Shown: positions 8,932-17,437 of the stretch, piece after piece
Numbering within the stretch: the stretch's first letter is position 1
How the letters are laid out: every line of letters begins with the position of its first letter
From: Thiobacillus denitrificans
GTDB taxonomy: Bacteria > Pseudomonadota > Gammaproteobacteria > Burkholderiales > Thiobacillaceae
Direction of reading: 5' to 3'
Length of the DNA: 64,000 bases
NCBI RefSeq assembly: GCF_001530125.1
Contig: NZ_LDUG01000018.1
Coordinates: 201,171-265,170 of the forward strand
Program-made: the position numbers and the translations under genes
The notes under the pieces: generated by a model
Seen by the model: the letters and a program-made list of their open reading frames with translations, nothing else
What the model was told of the DNA's origin: nothing
The model's database searches: none

Positions 8932-9972
8932 ATGTACAAAGATTATTACCGCTTCAGCGCCAAACCCTTTCAGCTCAACCCCGACCCGCGTTTTTTCTAC
9001 GGTTCCAAGGGGCACAAGCGGGCGATGGCGTATCTCGATTACGGCCTGTCGCTGGGTGAGGGCTTCATCGTCATCACCGGCGAAGTCGGTGCCGGCAAGA
9101 CCACGCTGGTGCGCAACCTGTTTCGCCAGCTCGAGGCCCACAACCTGATCGCCGCGCAGCTGGTGTCGACTCAGCTGGATGCCGAGGACACGCTGCGCAG
9201 CGTCGCCGCCTCGTTCGGGCTGGAGCACGAAGGTCTCACCAAATCCGCGCTGCTGAAGAACCTGGAAGACTTTCTGATCGCGGCCACCCGCCAGGGCAAG
9301 CGTGCCCTGCTGGTGGTCGACGAAGCGCAGAACCTCACCCCGCGCGCGGTCGAGGAACTGCGGATGCTGTCCAACTACCAGAACAACGAGCGCTCGCTGA
9401 TCCAGACCTTTCTGCTGGGCCAGCCCGAGTTCCGCGGCATCCTGCAAAGCCCCAACATGCAGCAACTGCGCCAGCGCGTGGTGGCCTCCTATCACCTGGG
9501 GCCGATCGATGCGGACGAGACCCGCGGCTATATCGAACACCGCCTGCGCACCGTCGGCTGGCAGGGCAGCCCCAGCTTCGATGCGGAAGCCTTTGCCGCC
9601 CTGCATCTTTTTACCGGCGGCATTCCGCGCCGCATCAATACCACCTGCGACCGCCTGCTGCTGTTCGGTTTTCTCGAAGAGAAGACCCATTTTGGCGAAG
9701 CCGAGGTCAACGAAGTCATCGCCGACCTGAAGAACGAAGTCGCGCACCAGGATTTTCATGGCGCCACCGGCGTCAACGGCGGCACATCCAGCGGCGGCAT
9801 GCTGCACAACGAAGATGCCGCGCTGCTGACCCATCGGGTCGAGCAGATGGAACGCTCGGTCAACCGCATCCTGCCCATCGTGCGCAAGATTTTGTATACC
9901 GTGAGCGAGCGCAACGCGGCGGCGGACGAAGGTGCGCCGGCAGACAAGCAAGACAGCACAGCCAAGCCATGA
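8932..9972 (+). CDS. XrtA-associated AAA ATPase (ExeA/GspA-like)
   Basis: A 346-residue ATPase beginning 'MYKDYYRFSAKPFQLNPDPRF', the hallmark opening of the ExeA-like family in exosortase loci (TIGR03015-type). Walker A 'GEVGAGKTT' is near residues 50-58 and Walker B 'LLVVDEAQNL' near 126-135. The ATG at 8932 is preferred to the upstream in-frame ATG at 8905 because it gives the family N-terminus. A role in powering assembly or localisation of the export machine is inferred from ExeA, which helps place a secretin. Confidence 0.9.
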   Translation: MYKDYYRFSAKPFQLNPDPRFFYGSKGHKRAMAYLDYGLSLGEGFIVITGEVGAGKTTLVRNLFRQLEAHNLIAAQLVSTQLDAEDTLRSVAASFGLEHEGLTKSALLKNLEDFLIAATRQGKRALLVVDEAQNLTPRAVEELRMLSNYQNNERSLIQTFLLGQPEFRGILQSPNMQQLRQRVVASYHLGPIDADETRGYIEHRLRTVGWQGSPSFDAEAFAALHLFTGGIPRRINTTCDRLLLFGFLEEKTHFGEAEVNEVIADLKNEVAHQDFHGATGVNGGTSSGGMLHNEDAALLTHRVEQMERSVNRILPIVRKILYTVSERNAAADEGAPADKQDSTAKP

Positions 9973-11072
9973 CCCAGGTCTTATGCGTCGCGGGCGCGCG
10001 CCCGAATTTCATGAAAATCGCCCCGGTGATGGCCGCACTGGCCGAAACCGGGATCGCCGCCCAACTGCTGCACACCGGCCAGCATTACGACGCGGCGATG
10101 AGCGACAGCTTCTTTGCCGATCTCGGCATCCCGCGTCCCGACCATCACCTGGAGGTCGGTTCCGGCAGCCATGCGGTGCAGACCGCCGAGGTGATGAAGC
10201 GCTTCGAGCCGGTGCTCGAAAGCGTGCAGCCGCAGGCGGTGCTGGTGGTGGGCGACGTGAATTCCACCCTCGCCTGCGCGCTGGTGGCGGCCAAGCACGG
10301 CGTGCGGGTGATCCACGTCGAGGCCGGCCTCAGGAGCTACGACCGCGGCATGCCGGAAGAAATCAACCGCGTGCTGACCGACCAGATTTCCGATCTGCTG
10401 TTCATCACCGAAAAGAGCGCGCTGGCCAACCTCGTGCGTGAAGGCATCGACCCCGCGCGCGTCGAGTTCGTCGGCAACGTGATGATCGACACCCTGCACC
10501 GCAACCTCGAACGGGCGGTGCCGGCGAGCCTCACCCTCGGCACCCTGCTGCCGCACTATGCGGTGCTGACGCTGCACCGGCCGTCGAATGTCGACGATCC
10601 CGCCACGCTTGCCGGGCTGCTCGATGTGATCGGCGAAATCAACCGCAGCCTGCCGGTGGTGCTGCCGCTGCATCCGCGCACCCGCGGCAACATCGAGAAA
10701 TTCGGGTTCACCGCCCGCCTCGACGGCCTGCACATCCTGCCGCCGCTCGGCTATCTGGAAATGCTCGGCCTGATGCGCGATGCCAAACTGGTGCTCACCG
10801 ATTCCGGCGGCATCCAGGAAGAGACTACCGCGCTCGGCGTGCCCTGCCTCACCCTGCGCGAGAACACCGAACGTCCGATCACCATTGCCGAAGGCACCAA
10901 TGTCCTGGTCGGCCCCGATCCCGCTGCGATCCGGGCGGCGTTCAACGACGTCATGTCGAATGGCGGCAAGGCCGGGCGCATTCCCGAATACTGGGATGGC
11001 CGCGCGGCGATGCGCATTGCGCATACCCTGCAGGGCTGGCTGCCGCAGCGGAAAGGGACACGGGCTGCGTGA
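9969..11072 (+). CDS. wecB: UDP-N-acetylglucosamine 2-epimerase (non-hydrolysing)
   Basis: This 367-residue enzyme interconverts UDP-GlcNAc and UDP-ManNAc, supplying an aminosugar donor for the polymer. It shows 'GARPNFMKIAPV' at the N-terminus, 'HVEAGLRSYDRGMPEEINR' with the UDP-GlcNAc-binding residues, and 'TDSGGIQEETTALGVP' near the C-terminus, all diagnostic of WecB. The start ATG overlaps the ATPase stop by 4 bases. A wecB copy is a usual member of XrtA loci. Confidence 0.95.
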   Translation: MTQVLCVAGARPNFMKIAPVMAALAETGIAAQLLHTGQHYDAAMSDSFFADLGIPRPDHHLEVGSGSHAVQTAEVMKRFEPVLESVQPQAVLVVGDVNSTLACALVAAKHGVRVIHVEAGLRSYDRGMPEEINRVLTDQISDLLFITEKSALANLVREGIDPARVEFVGNVMIDTLHRNLERAVPASLTLGTLLPHYAVLTLHRPSNVDDPATLAGLLDVIGEINRSLPVVLPLHPRTRGNIEKFGFTARLDGLHILPPLGYLEMLGLMRDAKLVLTDSGGIQEETTALGVPCLTLRENTERPITIAEGTNVLVGPDPAAIRAAFNDVMSNGGKAGRIPEYWDGRAAMRIAHTLQGWLPQRKGTRAA

Positions 11073-11917
11073 TGGCTGGGCCAATCAAGAACGCCATGTC
11101 GGTCGACGTCGAGGACTATTTTCAGGTCTCGGCGTTTGCCCCGCACATCCGCCGCGAAGACTGGGACAGCCTGCCGTGCCGGGTCGAGCGCAATGTCGAT
11201 GCCATCCTCGGTCTGCTCGACGAGGCCGATGCCAGCGCAACCTTCTTCACCCTCGGCTGGATCGCCGAGCGCTACCCGCAGGTGGTGCGGCGCATCGTCG
11301 ACGGCGGCCACGAACTTGCCAGCCACGGCTACGGCCACCAGCGCGTATCCGACCTCACGCCGGCCGAATTCCGTGACGACATCACCCACGCCAAGCGCCT
11401 CCTCGAAGACCTCGGCGGCGTCGCCATCCGCGGTTACCGCGCGCCGAGCTTTTCCATCAACCAGAACAACTGGTGGGCGGTCGAGGAACTGGAAAATGCC
11501 GGTTACGTGTACAGCTCCAGCATCTACCCGGTCAAACACGACCACTACGGCATGCCCGATGCGCCGCGCTTTCCGCACCGGCCCAATGGCGAAGCCGGCA
11601 TCCTCGAACTGCCGCCGACCACCCTGCCGCTGCTGGGGCGCAACCTGCCCGCTGCGGGCGGCGGCTGGTTTCGTCTGCTGCCGTATGAGGTGTCGCGCTG
11701 GATGCTGCGGCGCGTCAACGCGCAGGACCAGGCGCCGTGCATGTTCTATTTCCATCCCTGGGAACTCGACGCCGGGCAGCCGCGCCAGCGCGGTATTTCC
11801 GCCAAGACGCGCTTTCGCCATTACGTCAACCTGCAACGCATGCCGGGCAGGCTGCGCCAATTGTTGAACGACTTTGAATGGGACCGCGTTGACCGCGTGT
11901 TCCTCCCCGGCCAGTGA
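11072..11917 (+). CDS. XrtA system polysaccharide deacetylase (NodB plus DUF3473)
   Basis: A 281-residue deacetylase of the exosortase A type (TIGR03006-like). The NodB metal site begins with 'SVDVEDYF' and 'GHELASHGYGHQRV' (His pair), and the catalytic fold continues in 'IRGYRAPSFSINQNNWWAVEEL'. The C-terminal DUF3473 extension contains 'FYFHPWELD'. It should remove acetyl groups from aminosugars of the polymer or its precursor. The ATG at 11072 shares its A with the wecB TGA; an in-frame GTG at 11069 is an alternative. Confidence 0.92.
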   Translation: MAGPIKNAMSVDVEDYFQVSAFAPHIRREDWDSLPCRVERNVDAILGLLDEADASATFFTLGWIAERYPQVVRRIVDGGHELASHGYGHQRVSDLTPAEFRDDITHAKRLLEDLGGVAIRGYRAPSFSINQNNWWAVEELENAGYVYSSSIYPVKHDHYGMPDAPRFPHRPNGEAGILELPPTTLPLLGRNLPAAGGGWFRLLPYEVSRWMLRRVNAQDQAPCMFYFHPWELDAGQPRQRGISAKTRFRHYVNLQRMPGRLRQLLNDFEWDRVDRVFLPGQ

Positions 11918-11949
11918 ACCCGGGTTTATCCTTCGTGCCAAAACCCCAC

Positions 11950-12140
11950 TGTAGGAGGCCCGCCCCCGGGCCGAATGCGGACGGTTGCGCGGCACGGGCA
12001 ATCGCGGCGAGGGCGCCGGTGCGCGGTTGTTGCCGACTTGTCGGCTATACAACCACGGCCTACCCCTTGCGGGTGCTCCTACAAGGGGCGCGGGCGCCTG
12101 CTGGGATGGCGGGCAGGAGGCCCGCCCCCGGGCCGAATTT
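11950..12140. repeat. Palindromic intergenic repeat cluster A (TAGGAGG/CCTCCTA family)
   Basis: The gap of 265 bases between the deacetylase and the FemAB-like gene is filled with repeat modules: 'tgtaggaggcccgcccccgg' at 11950, 'ccttgcgggtgctcctaca' ending near 12091, and again 'aggaggcccgcccccgggcc' near 12116. The same modules recur at 17331, 19373, 26062, 29544, 32019, 54779, 56081, 57232 and 63391. They are GC-rich and can form long hairpins. No coding potential is claimed. Confidence 0.8.
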
Positions 12141-12182
12141 TGGCCGAATCAATAGGATGCATAAACAAACGGAGCATCCGAT

Positions 12183-13256
12183 TTGAATACGCAAGCCGAA
12201 CCCCTCGCCGTGACCACCGATTCGATGGCTGACGTCACGGTCCGAACGCTGGAAACCAGCGACTTCGCGCGCTGGGACACCTATGTGAACACGCATCCGG
12301 ACGCGACCTTTTTCCACCGCGCCGGCTGGCGCCGCGTGATCGAGGAGGCGTTCGGCCACCGCACGCATTTTCTGCTGGCCGAACGCGGCGGCGAGGTGGT
12401 GGGGGTGCTGCCGCTGGCCGAGATCGACAGCTGGCTGTTCGGCCACGGCCTCGGCTCGCTGCCGTTCTGCGCCTACGGCGGCATCCTGGCCGACCACGAC
12501 GCCGCCTTCCGCGCACTCGACGAGGCCGCGCAGGCGCTCGCCGGCACCCTCAAGGTTGGCGCGCTCGAATACCGCAACCAGATCGCGCAGCATGCCCACT
12601 GGCCGACCAAGGACCTGTACGTCACGTTCAAGAAAGCCATCGAACCCGAAATCGAGGCCAACATGAACGCCATCCCGCGCAAGCAGCGCGCGATGGTGAG
12701 GAAAGGCATCAAGGCCGGGCTGGTGGGCGAGATCGACGCCGACACCACGCGCTTCTTCGAGGCCTACTCGGCGAGCGTGCATCGCCTGGGCACGCCGGTA
12801 TTTTCGCGCAAGTTTTTCCGCCTGCTGAAGGATGAATTCGGCGACGACTGCGAAGTGCTGACCATTACGCTCGACGGCAAAGTCATCTCCAGCGTGATGT
12901 CGTTCTATTTCCGCGACGAAGTGCTGCCGTATTACGGCGGCGGCGTCGATGCCGCGCGCGCGGTGGCCGGCAACGACTTCATGTACTGGGATCTGATGCG
13001 GCGCGCCTGCGAGCGTGGGCTGCGCGTGTTCGACTTCGGCCGCAGCAAGCGCGGCACCGGCTCGTTCGACTTCAAGAAGAACTGGGGCTTCGAACCGACG
13101 CCGCTGTATTACGAGTATTGTCTGGTGACCGACACGGACGTCCCGGAAATCAACCCGCTCAACCCCAAATACCGCCTGTTCATCCTGGCCTGGAAAAAAA
13201 TGCCGCTGGCGCTCGCCAACGTGATCGGACCGCATATCGTGAAGAATCTGGGATGA
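12183..13256 (+). CDS. FemAB-like XrtA/PEP-CTERM system-associated protein
   Basis: A 357-residue protein of the GNAT/FemAB fold group (TIGR03019-type) that is conserved in exosortase A loci. It has 'THPDATFFHRAGWRRVIEEAFGH' near the N-terminus and 'GLRVFDFGRSKRGTGSFDFK' near the C-terminus, both typical. FemAB enzymes transfer aminoacyl groups, so it may add an amino-acid substituent to the polymer; this is inference. The start is a TTG at 12183 with GGAG 8 bases upstream; the ATG at 12225 is a fallback. Confidence 0.88.
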   Translation: MNTQAEPLAVTTDSMADVTVRTLETSDFARWDTYVNTHPDATFFHRAGWRRVIEEAFGHRTHFLLAERGGEVVGVLPLAEIDSWLFGHGLGSLPFCAYGGILADHDAAFRALDEAAQALAGTLKVGALEYRNQIAQHAHWPTKDLYVTFKKAIEPEIEANMNAIPRKQRAMVRKGIKAGLVGEIDADTTRFFEAYSASVHRLGTPVFSRKFFRLLKDEFGDDCEVLTITLDGKVISSVMSFYFRDEVLPYYGGGVDAARAVAGNDFMYWDLMRRACERGLRVFDFGRSKRGTGSFDFKKNWGFEPTPLYYEYCLVTDTDVPEINPLNPKYRLFILAWKKMPLALANVIGPHIVKNLG

Positions 13257-13270
13257 ATCAAGTGCTTTTT

Positions 13271-13360
13271 ACCACAGAGGCACAGAGGCACAGAGGAAAA
13301 CCCTACCCGATCAGAGAGACAGCGAATGTGGTCTTCTCTGTGTCTCTGTGCCTCTGTGGT
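13271..13360. repeat. Long inverted repeat of the CACAGAGGCACAGAG type
   Basis: The left arm 13271-13297 (starting accacagaggcacagaggca) is nearly the reverse complement of the right arm 13334-13360 (ending ctctgtgcctctgtggt). The arms flank a 36-base loop and would fold into a strong hairpin in RNA. Elements of this wording occur in intergenic DNA of many unrelated bacteria. It lies just ahead of the next glycosyltransferase gene. Confidence 0.8.
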
Positions 13361-13385
13361 TGCTGTTTTTCCCCGGCTTGATTCT

Positions 13386-14606
13386 ATGGAAGGCCTGCTG
13401 TTTCTCGCGCATCGCATCCCGTTCCCGCCCAACAAGGGCGACAAGATCCGCTCGTTCAATCTGCTGCGGCATCTCTCCACGCGCTATGCAATCCATCTTG
13501 GCGCCTTCGTCGACGACCCCGACGACTGGCAGTACCGGGACGCGCTGAAGCCGTATTGCGCATCGATCAAGCTGCTGCCGCTGCACCCGCGCCGCGCCAA
13601 ACTGGCGAGCCTGGTCGGCCTGCTCAGCGGCGAGGCGCTGACCTTGCCGTATTACCGCAACCGCGAGCTTGCCCGCTGGGCGGATGAACTGGCCGCCTCC
13701 GGCGCGGTGACGCGCGGGCTGGCGTTCTCTTCGGCGATGGCGCAGTTCATGCCGAAAAATCTCGCGCGGCGCGTGCTCGACATGGTCGATGTCGATTCCG
13801 ACAAATGGACCCAATACGCGCCGACCCAGCGCTGGCCGTTGTCGTGGCTGTATGCGCGCGAAGGCCGCAAGCTGGCGGCATGGGAAGCGCGTGTGGCGCG
13901 CGATTTCGACGCCACTCTGCTGGTGTCGAATGCCGAGGCGGCGCTGCTGCAACAGCGCGCGCCGGCCGCGCAACACAAGATCGGCGCATTCGAGAACGGC
14001 GTCGACGCCGAGTATTTTTCGCCGGCGCGCGACTATCCGAATCCGTATCCGCCCGGCGTACAGGGCGTGGTGTTCACCGGCGCGATGGATTACTGGCCGA
14101 ATATCGATGCCGTCAGCTGGTTTGCCGAACGGATCTTTCCGGCCGTCCGCGCGGCGGTGCCGGGCGCGCAGTTCACCATCGTCGGCAGCCACCCCACTGA
14201 AGCCGTGCTGGAACTGGCGCGTCAGCCCGGCGTCGTCGTTACCGGCAGCGTGCCCGACGTGCGGCCCTGGCTGGCCCATGCCGCCTGCGCGGTCGCCCCG
14301 CTGCGCATCGCACGTGGCGTGCAGAACAAGGTGCTCGAAGCGATGGCGATGGCGCGTCCTGTCGTCGCCAGCGCCCAGGCCGCCGAAGGCATCCGCGCCG
14401 AAGCCGGCCGCGATTTCACGCTGGCGCTGGGCGAAGCCGAATTCGCCCGCGCCGTCGTCGCCCGACTGCAGAGCGTGTCTACCGCCGCGCCCGCGCGCGA
14501 CTGTATCCTGGCCCACTACGACTGGGCCCGCAATCTGAGCACGATCGACCCCCTGTTTGAACAGGCAACTGTTGTGCCCCCCATTCTGGAGACCTGCCCC
14601 GCATGA
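13386..14606 (+). CDS. XrtA-associated glycosyltransferase, GT4 family (TIGR03087-like)
   Basis: This 406-residue GT-B glycosyltransferase begins 'MEGLLFLAHRIPFPPNKGDK', the diagnostic start of the first XrtA-associated transferase (often called stp1). The donor-binding half includes 'GVVFTGAMDYWPNIDAVSWF' and 'ARGVQNKVLEAMAMARPVV'. The ATG at 13386 is chosen because upstream in-frame sequence lies within the CACAGAG repeat. The sugar and acceptor cannot be read from the sequence. Its stop overlaps the exosortase start by 4 bases. Confidence 0.92.
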   Translation: MEGLLFLAHRIPFPPNKGDKIRSFNLLRHLSTRYAIHLGAFVDDPDDWQYRDALKPYCASIKLLPLHPRRAKLASLVGLLSGEALTLPYYRNRELARWADELAASGAVTRGLAFSSAMAQFMPKNLARRVLDMVDVDSDKWTQYAPTQRWPLSWLYAREGRKLAAWEARVARDFDATLLVSNAEAALLQQRAPAAQHKIGAFENGVDAEYFSPARDYPNPYPPGVQGVVFTGAMDYWPNIDAVSWFAERIFPAVRAAVPGAQFTIVGSHPTEAVLELARQPGVVVTGSVPDVRPWLAHAACAVAPLRIARGVQNKVLEAMAMARPVVASAQAAEGIRAEAGRDFTLALGEAEFARAVVARLQSVSTAAPARDCILAHYDWARNLSTIDPLFEQATVVPPILETCPA

Positions 14607-16165
14607 GCGCACTGCCCGATGCCCTTCCCGCCGTTCCCCCACGCAGCAACTGGCTGCTGTCGGGTGCGCTGACCCTCGGCGTCCTGCTGATCCTGGCTGG
14701 CGTGTTCTGGCCGACGGTCTATTCGATGGTCGAAATCTGGGAACGCTCGGAGACCTTCACCCACGGCTATCTCATTTTCCCCATCAGCGCCTGGCTCCTC
14801 TGGCGCCAGCGCCACGAACTGGCGCAGGTGCGGCCGCGCCCCGACCTGCGCGGGCTGATCCTGCTGGCGGCGGCCGGTGCCGGCTGGCTGCTGGCCGACG
14901 CCGGCAGCGTCAACGTCGTTGCGCAATACGCGTTCATTGCCATGCTGATTGCGGCGGTGTGGACGCTGCTCGGCTGGACCTTTGTCTGGGCGGCATTTTT
15001 CCCCCTGATGTTCCTGTTTTTCGCGGTGCCGGTGGGCGAGTTCCTGATCCAGCCGCTGATGGGGGTGACGGCCGATTTCACCGTGGCGATGCTGCAGTTC
15101 ACCGGCATCCCGGTGTACCGCGAAGGCATGTTCTTCAGCATCCCCAGCGGCGACTGGTCAGTGGTCGAAGGCTGCTCCGGGCTGCGCTATCTGATCGCAT
15201 CGGTCACGCTCGGCGTGCTGTACGCCTATCTCACCTACCGCTCATGGAAACGGCGGCTGTTGTTCTCGATCGCGGCCATCATCGTGCCGATCTTCGCCAA
15301 CAGCGGGCGCGCCTACATGATCGTGATGATTGCCCACCTGTCCGACATGCAACTGGCGCTTGGCGTCGACCATTACATTTACGGCTGGGTGTTTTTCGGT
15401 CTGGTCATGCTGCTGCTGTTCTGGATCGGCAGCTTCTGGCGCGAGGACGACCAGCCCGAGCCCAGCCAGTCTGAACCTGGTGTGGCGCCGCCGGCTGCAG
15501 CGCCGGCAGGCCGGGCTGCGCGGCCGCGCCTGCAGGTGGCGATCATTGTTCTGCTGGTTGCAGGCCTGTGGCCGGCCTACGCCAGCTGGCTCACCGCGCG
15601 CCCGCTGCCCGCCATGCCTGCCTTGCAGGTCGAGTCGCAGGGCGGCTGGCAGGCCGGCGAGACCTTCACCAGCTGGACGCCGCACTGGGTCGGCGCCAAC
15701 CGCCAGCTGCGCCAGTCGTATGCCCAGGCCGGGCGCAACGTGCTGCTGGAGCTCAATTACTACGTCACCCAGCGGCAGGGTGCCGAACTCATCAACTCGC
15801 AGAATTTCATGATCCGGCAGAAAGACCCGGCCTGGTCGAACGTCGGCGAAACCCGCGTCACGGTGGAAATCGGCGGCGTATCGCGGCAGGTGCGGCAGGC
15901 CAAGCTGCGCGGCAGCGATGGCCAGCGTCTGCTGGTATGGCAGTGGAACCTGATCAACCAGCACCCCACCGTCAACGACCATGCCGCCAAGCTGATCCTG
16001 GCGCTCGACCGCGTGCGGCTGCAGCGCGACGACGGCCTGTCGGTGCTGATCGCCACCCCGTACGACGCGGCGGAGCACGCGACTGCGGTCGCCACCCTGG
16101 CGCGTTTTGCCGCCGACATGGCGCCGGCGATCGGGCGCGCGCTCGATCAGGTCGACGGGCAGTGA
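14603..16165 (+). CDS. xrtA: Exosortase A fused to EpsI domain (XrtA/EpsH)
   Basis: A 520-residue fusion. The N-terminal 290 residues form a polytopic exosortase with the active site Cys191 in 'VVEGCSGLRYL', Arg236 in 'ANSGRAYM' and His257 in 'GVDHYIYGWVFFG'. About residues 340-520 are the periplasmic EpsI domain ('TSWTPHWVGANRQLRQSY'). Exosortase A cleaves PEP-CTERM tails of exported proteins at the inner membrane, and the EPS genes around it are the usual partners of this type. No PEP-CTERM substrate gene is in the window. The start overlaps the preceding stop (ATGA) and the stop overlaps the next start (GTGA). Confidence 0.96.
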   Translation: MSALPDALPAVPPRSNWLLSGALTLGVLLILAGVFWPTVYSMVEIWERSETFTHGYLIFPISAWLLWRQRHELAQVRPRPDLRGLILLAAAGAGWLLADAGSVNVVAQYAFIAMLIAAVWTLLGWTFVWAAFFPLMFLFFAVPVGEFLIQPLMGVTADFTVAMLQFTGIPVYREGMFFSIPSGDWSVVEGCSGLRYLIASVTLGVLYAYLTYRSWKRRLLFSIAAIIVPIFANSGRAYMIVMIAHLSDMQLALGVDHYIYGWVFFGLVMLLLFWIGSFWREDDQPEPSQSEPGVAPPAAAPAGRAARPRLQVAIIVLLVAGLWPAYASWLTARPLPAMPALQVESQGGWQAGETFTSWTPHWVGANRQLRQSYAQAGRNVLLELNYYVTQRQGAELINSQNFMIRQKDPAWSNVGETRVTVEIGGVSRQVRQAKLRGSDGQRLLVWQWNLINQHPTVNDHAAKLILALDRVRLQRDDGLSVLIATPYDAAEHATAVATLARFAADMAPAIGRALDQVDGQ

Positions 16166-17286
16166 CCGCACACATCGTGCATATCGTCCACCGCTTCGAT
16201 ACCGGTGGCATGGAAAACGGCATGGTCAACCTGTTCAACGCCCTGCCGCCGGACCATTACCGGCACACCGTGGTGTCGCTCACCGACTACAGCGATTTCC
16301 GCCAGCGAATTGCCGCGCAGCCGGTCGCCTTCCACGCGCTGCACCGCGCCCCGGGGCATGGCTTCGGCTGGACGGTGCGCTTATGGAAACTGCTGCGAAG
16401 CCTCAAGCCCGATCTGGTGCACACCCGCAACCTGGCGGCGCTGGAAGCGCAGTTCGTCGCCGCCGCCGCCGGCATTCGCGCCACCGTGCACGGCGAGCAT
16501 GGGCGCGACGTGTTCGACCTCTATGGACAGAACTGGAAATACAACCTGCTGCGCCGCGCCGCCCAGCCCTTTGTGTCGAACTACATTGCCGTGAGCCGGG
16601 ATCTCGAGACCTGGCTGCGTCTGGCCATCCGCGTGCCGCCGCGCAAGTTGCACCATATCTACAACGGCGTCGACAGCGAAAAATTCCATCCGCGCGAAGG
16701 TGCGCGGCCGGCGTTTGCCCATCCCGACAGCATTGTGTTCGGCTCGGTGGGGCGCATGGTCGCGGTCAAGGATTACCCCACGCTCACGCGGGCCTTCATC
16801 CAGCTGGTGCGCCAGCAGCCCGAACGTGCCGCGCGCGCGCGCCTGGTCATCGTCGGCGAGGGCCCGGCCCGCAAGACCTGTCTCGACCTGCTGCAGGCCG
16901 CCGGCCTGGCGCACCTGGCCTGGCTGCCGGGCGCGCGCGACGACATTGCGGACATCATGCAGGTGCTCGACGTGTTCGTGCTGCCGTCCAAAAACGAGGG
17001 GATTTCCAATACCATTCTGGAAGCGCTGGCGAGCGGCCTGCCGGTGATTGCCACTGCGGTGGGCGGCAATCTCGAACTGGTGGAAGAGGGCGTCAACGGC
17101 ATGCTGGTTCAGCCGGGCGACGTGGGCGGCCTGGCACAGGCCTTGCTCGGTTATCTGGACGCGCCGGCGCGCATTGCCGAACACGGGGAGCATGCGCGGC
17201 AGCACGCCGTGCAGCGCTTCAGCATTCCGGTCATGGCCGAGGCCTACGGCACCGTCTACGAACTGACATTGGGTAGAAAACACTGA
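16162..17286 (+). CDS. XrtA-associated glycosyltransferase, GT4 family (TIGR03088-like)
   Basis: A 374-residue GT-B transferase starting at a GTG that overlaps the exosortase stop. It opens 'VTAHIVHIVHRFDTGGMENGMVNLF', the typical start of the second XrtA-associated transferase (stp2). The donor site has 'FGSVGRMVAVKDYPTL' and the E-x7-E region 'PSKNEGISNTILEALASGLPV'. It acts at the cytoplasmic face in building the repeat unit. Specific sugar unknown. Confidence 0.93.
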   Translation: MTAHIVHIVHRFDTGGMENGMVNLFNALPPDHYRHTVVSLTDYSDFRQRIAAQPVAFHALHRAPGHGFGWTVRLWKLLRSLKPDLVHTRNLAALEAQFVAAAAGIRATVHGEHGRDVFDLYGQNWKYNLLRRAAQPFVSNYIAVSRDLETWLRLAIRVPPRKLHHIYNGVDSEKFHPREGARPAFAHPDSIVFGSVGRMVAVKDYPTLTRAFIQLVRQQPERAARARLVIVGEGPARKTCLDLLQAAGLAHLAWLPGARDDIADIMQVLDVFVLPSKNEGISNTILEALASGLPVIATAVGGNLELVEEGVNGMLVQPGDVGGLAQALLGYLDAPARIAEHGEHARQHAVQRFSIPVMAEAYGTVYELTLGRKH

Positions 17287-17330
17287 TGGGACACCGACAA
17301 CTGAACCGGTATGTCGACATGACCACATCT

Positions 17331-17407
17331 TGTAGGAGGGGCGCCCTCGCCCCGATTGCCCGCGCCGCGCTACCGCACGCAATCGGCCCGAGGGCGGGCC
17401 TCCTACA
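17331..17407. repeat. 77-bp palindromic repeat ahead of the amidotransferase gene
   Basis: TGTAGGAGG at 17331 pairs with CCTCCTACA ending at 17407, and the interior arms 'ggcgccctcgccccgatt' and 'aatcggcccgagggcggg' also pair, giving an almost full-length hairpin. It is a clean single copy of the TAGGAGG family and sits 30 bases before the ATG at 17438. Confidence 0.85.
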
Positions 17408-17437
17408 ACCCCCGCAACCCCAACCAATTCCAATCCT

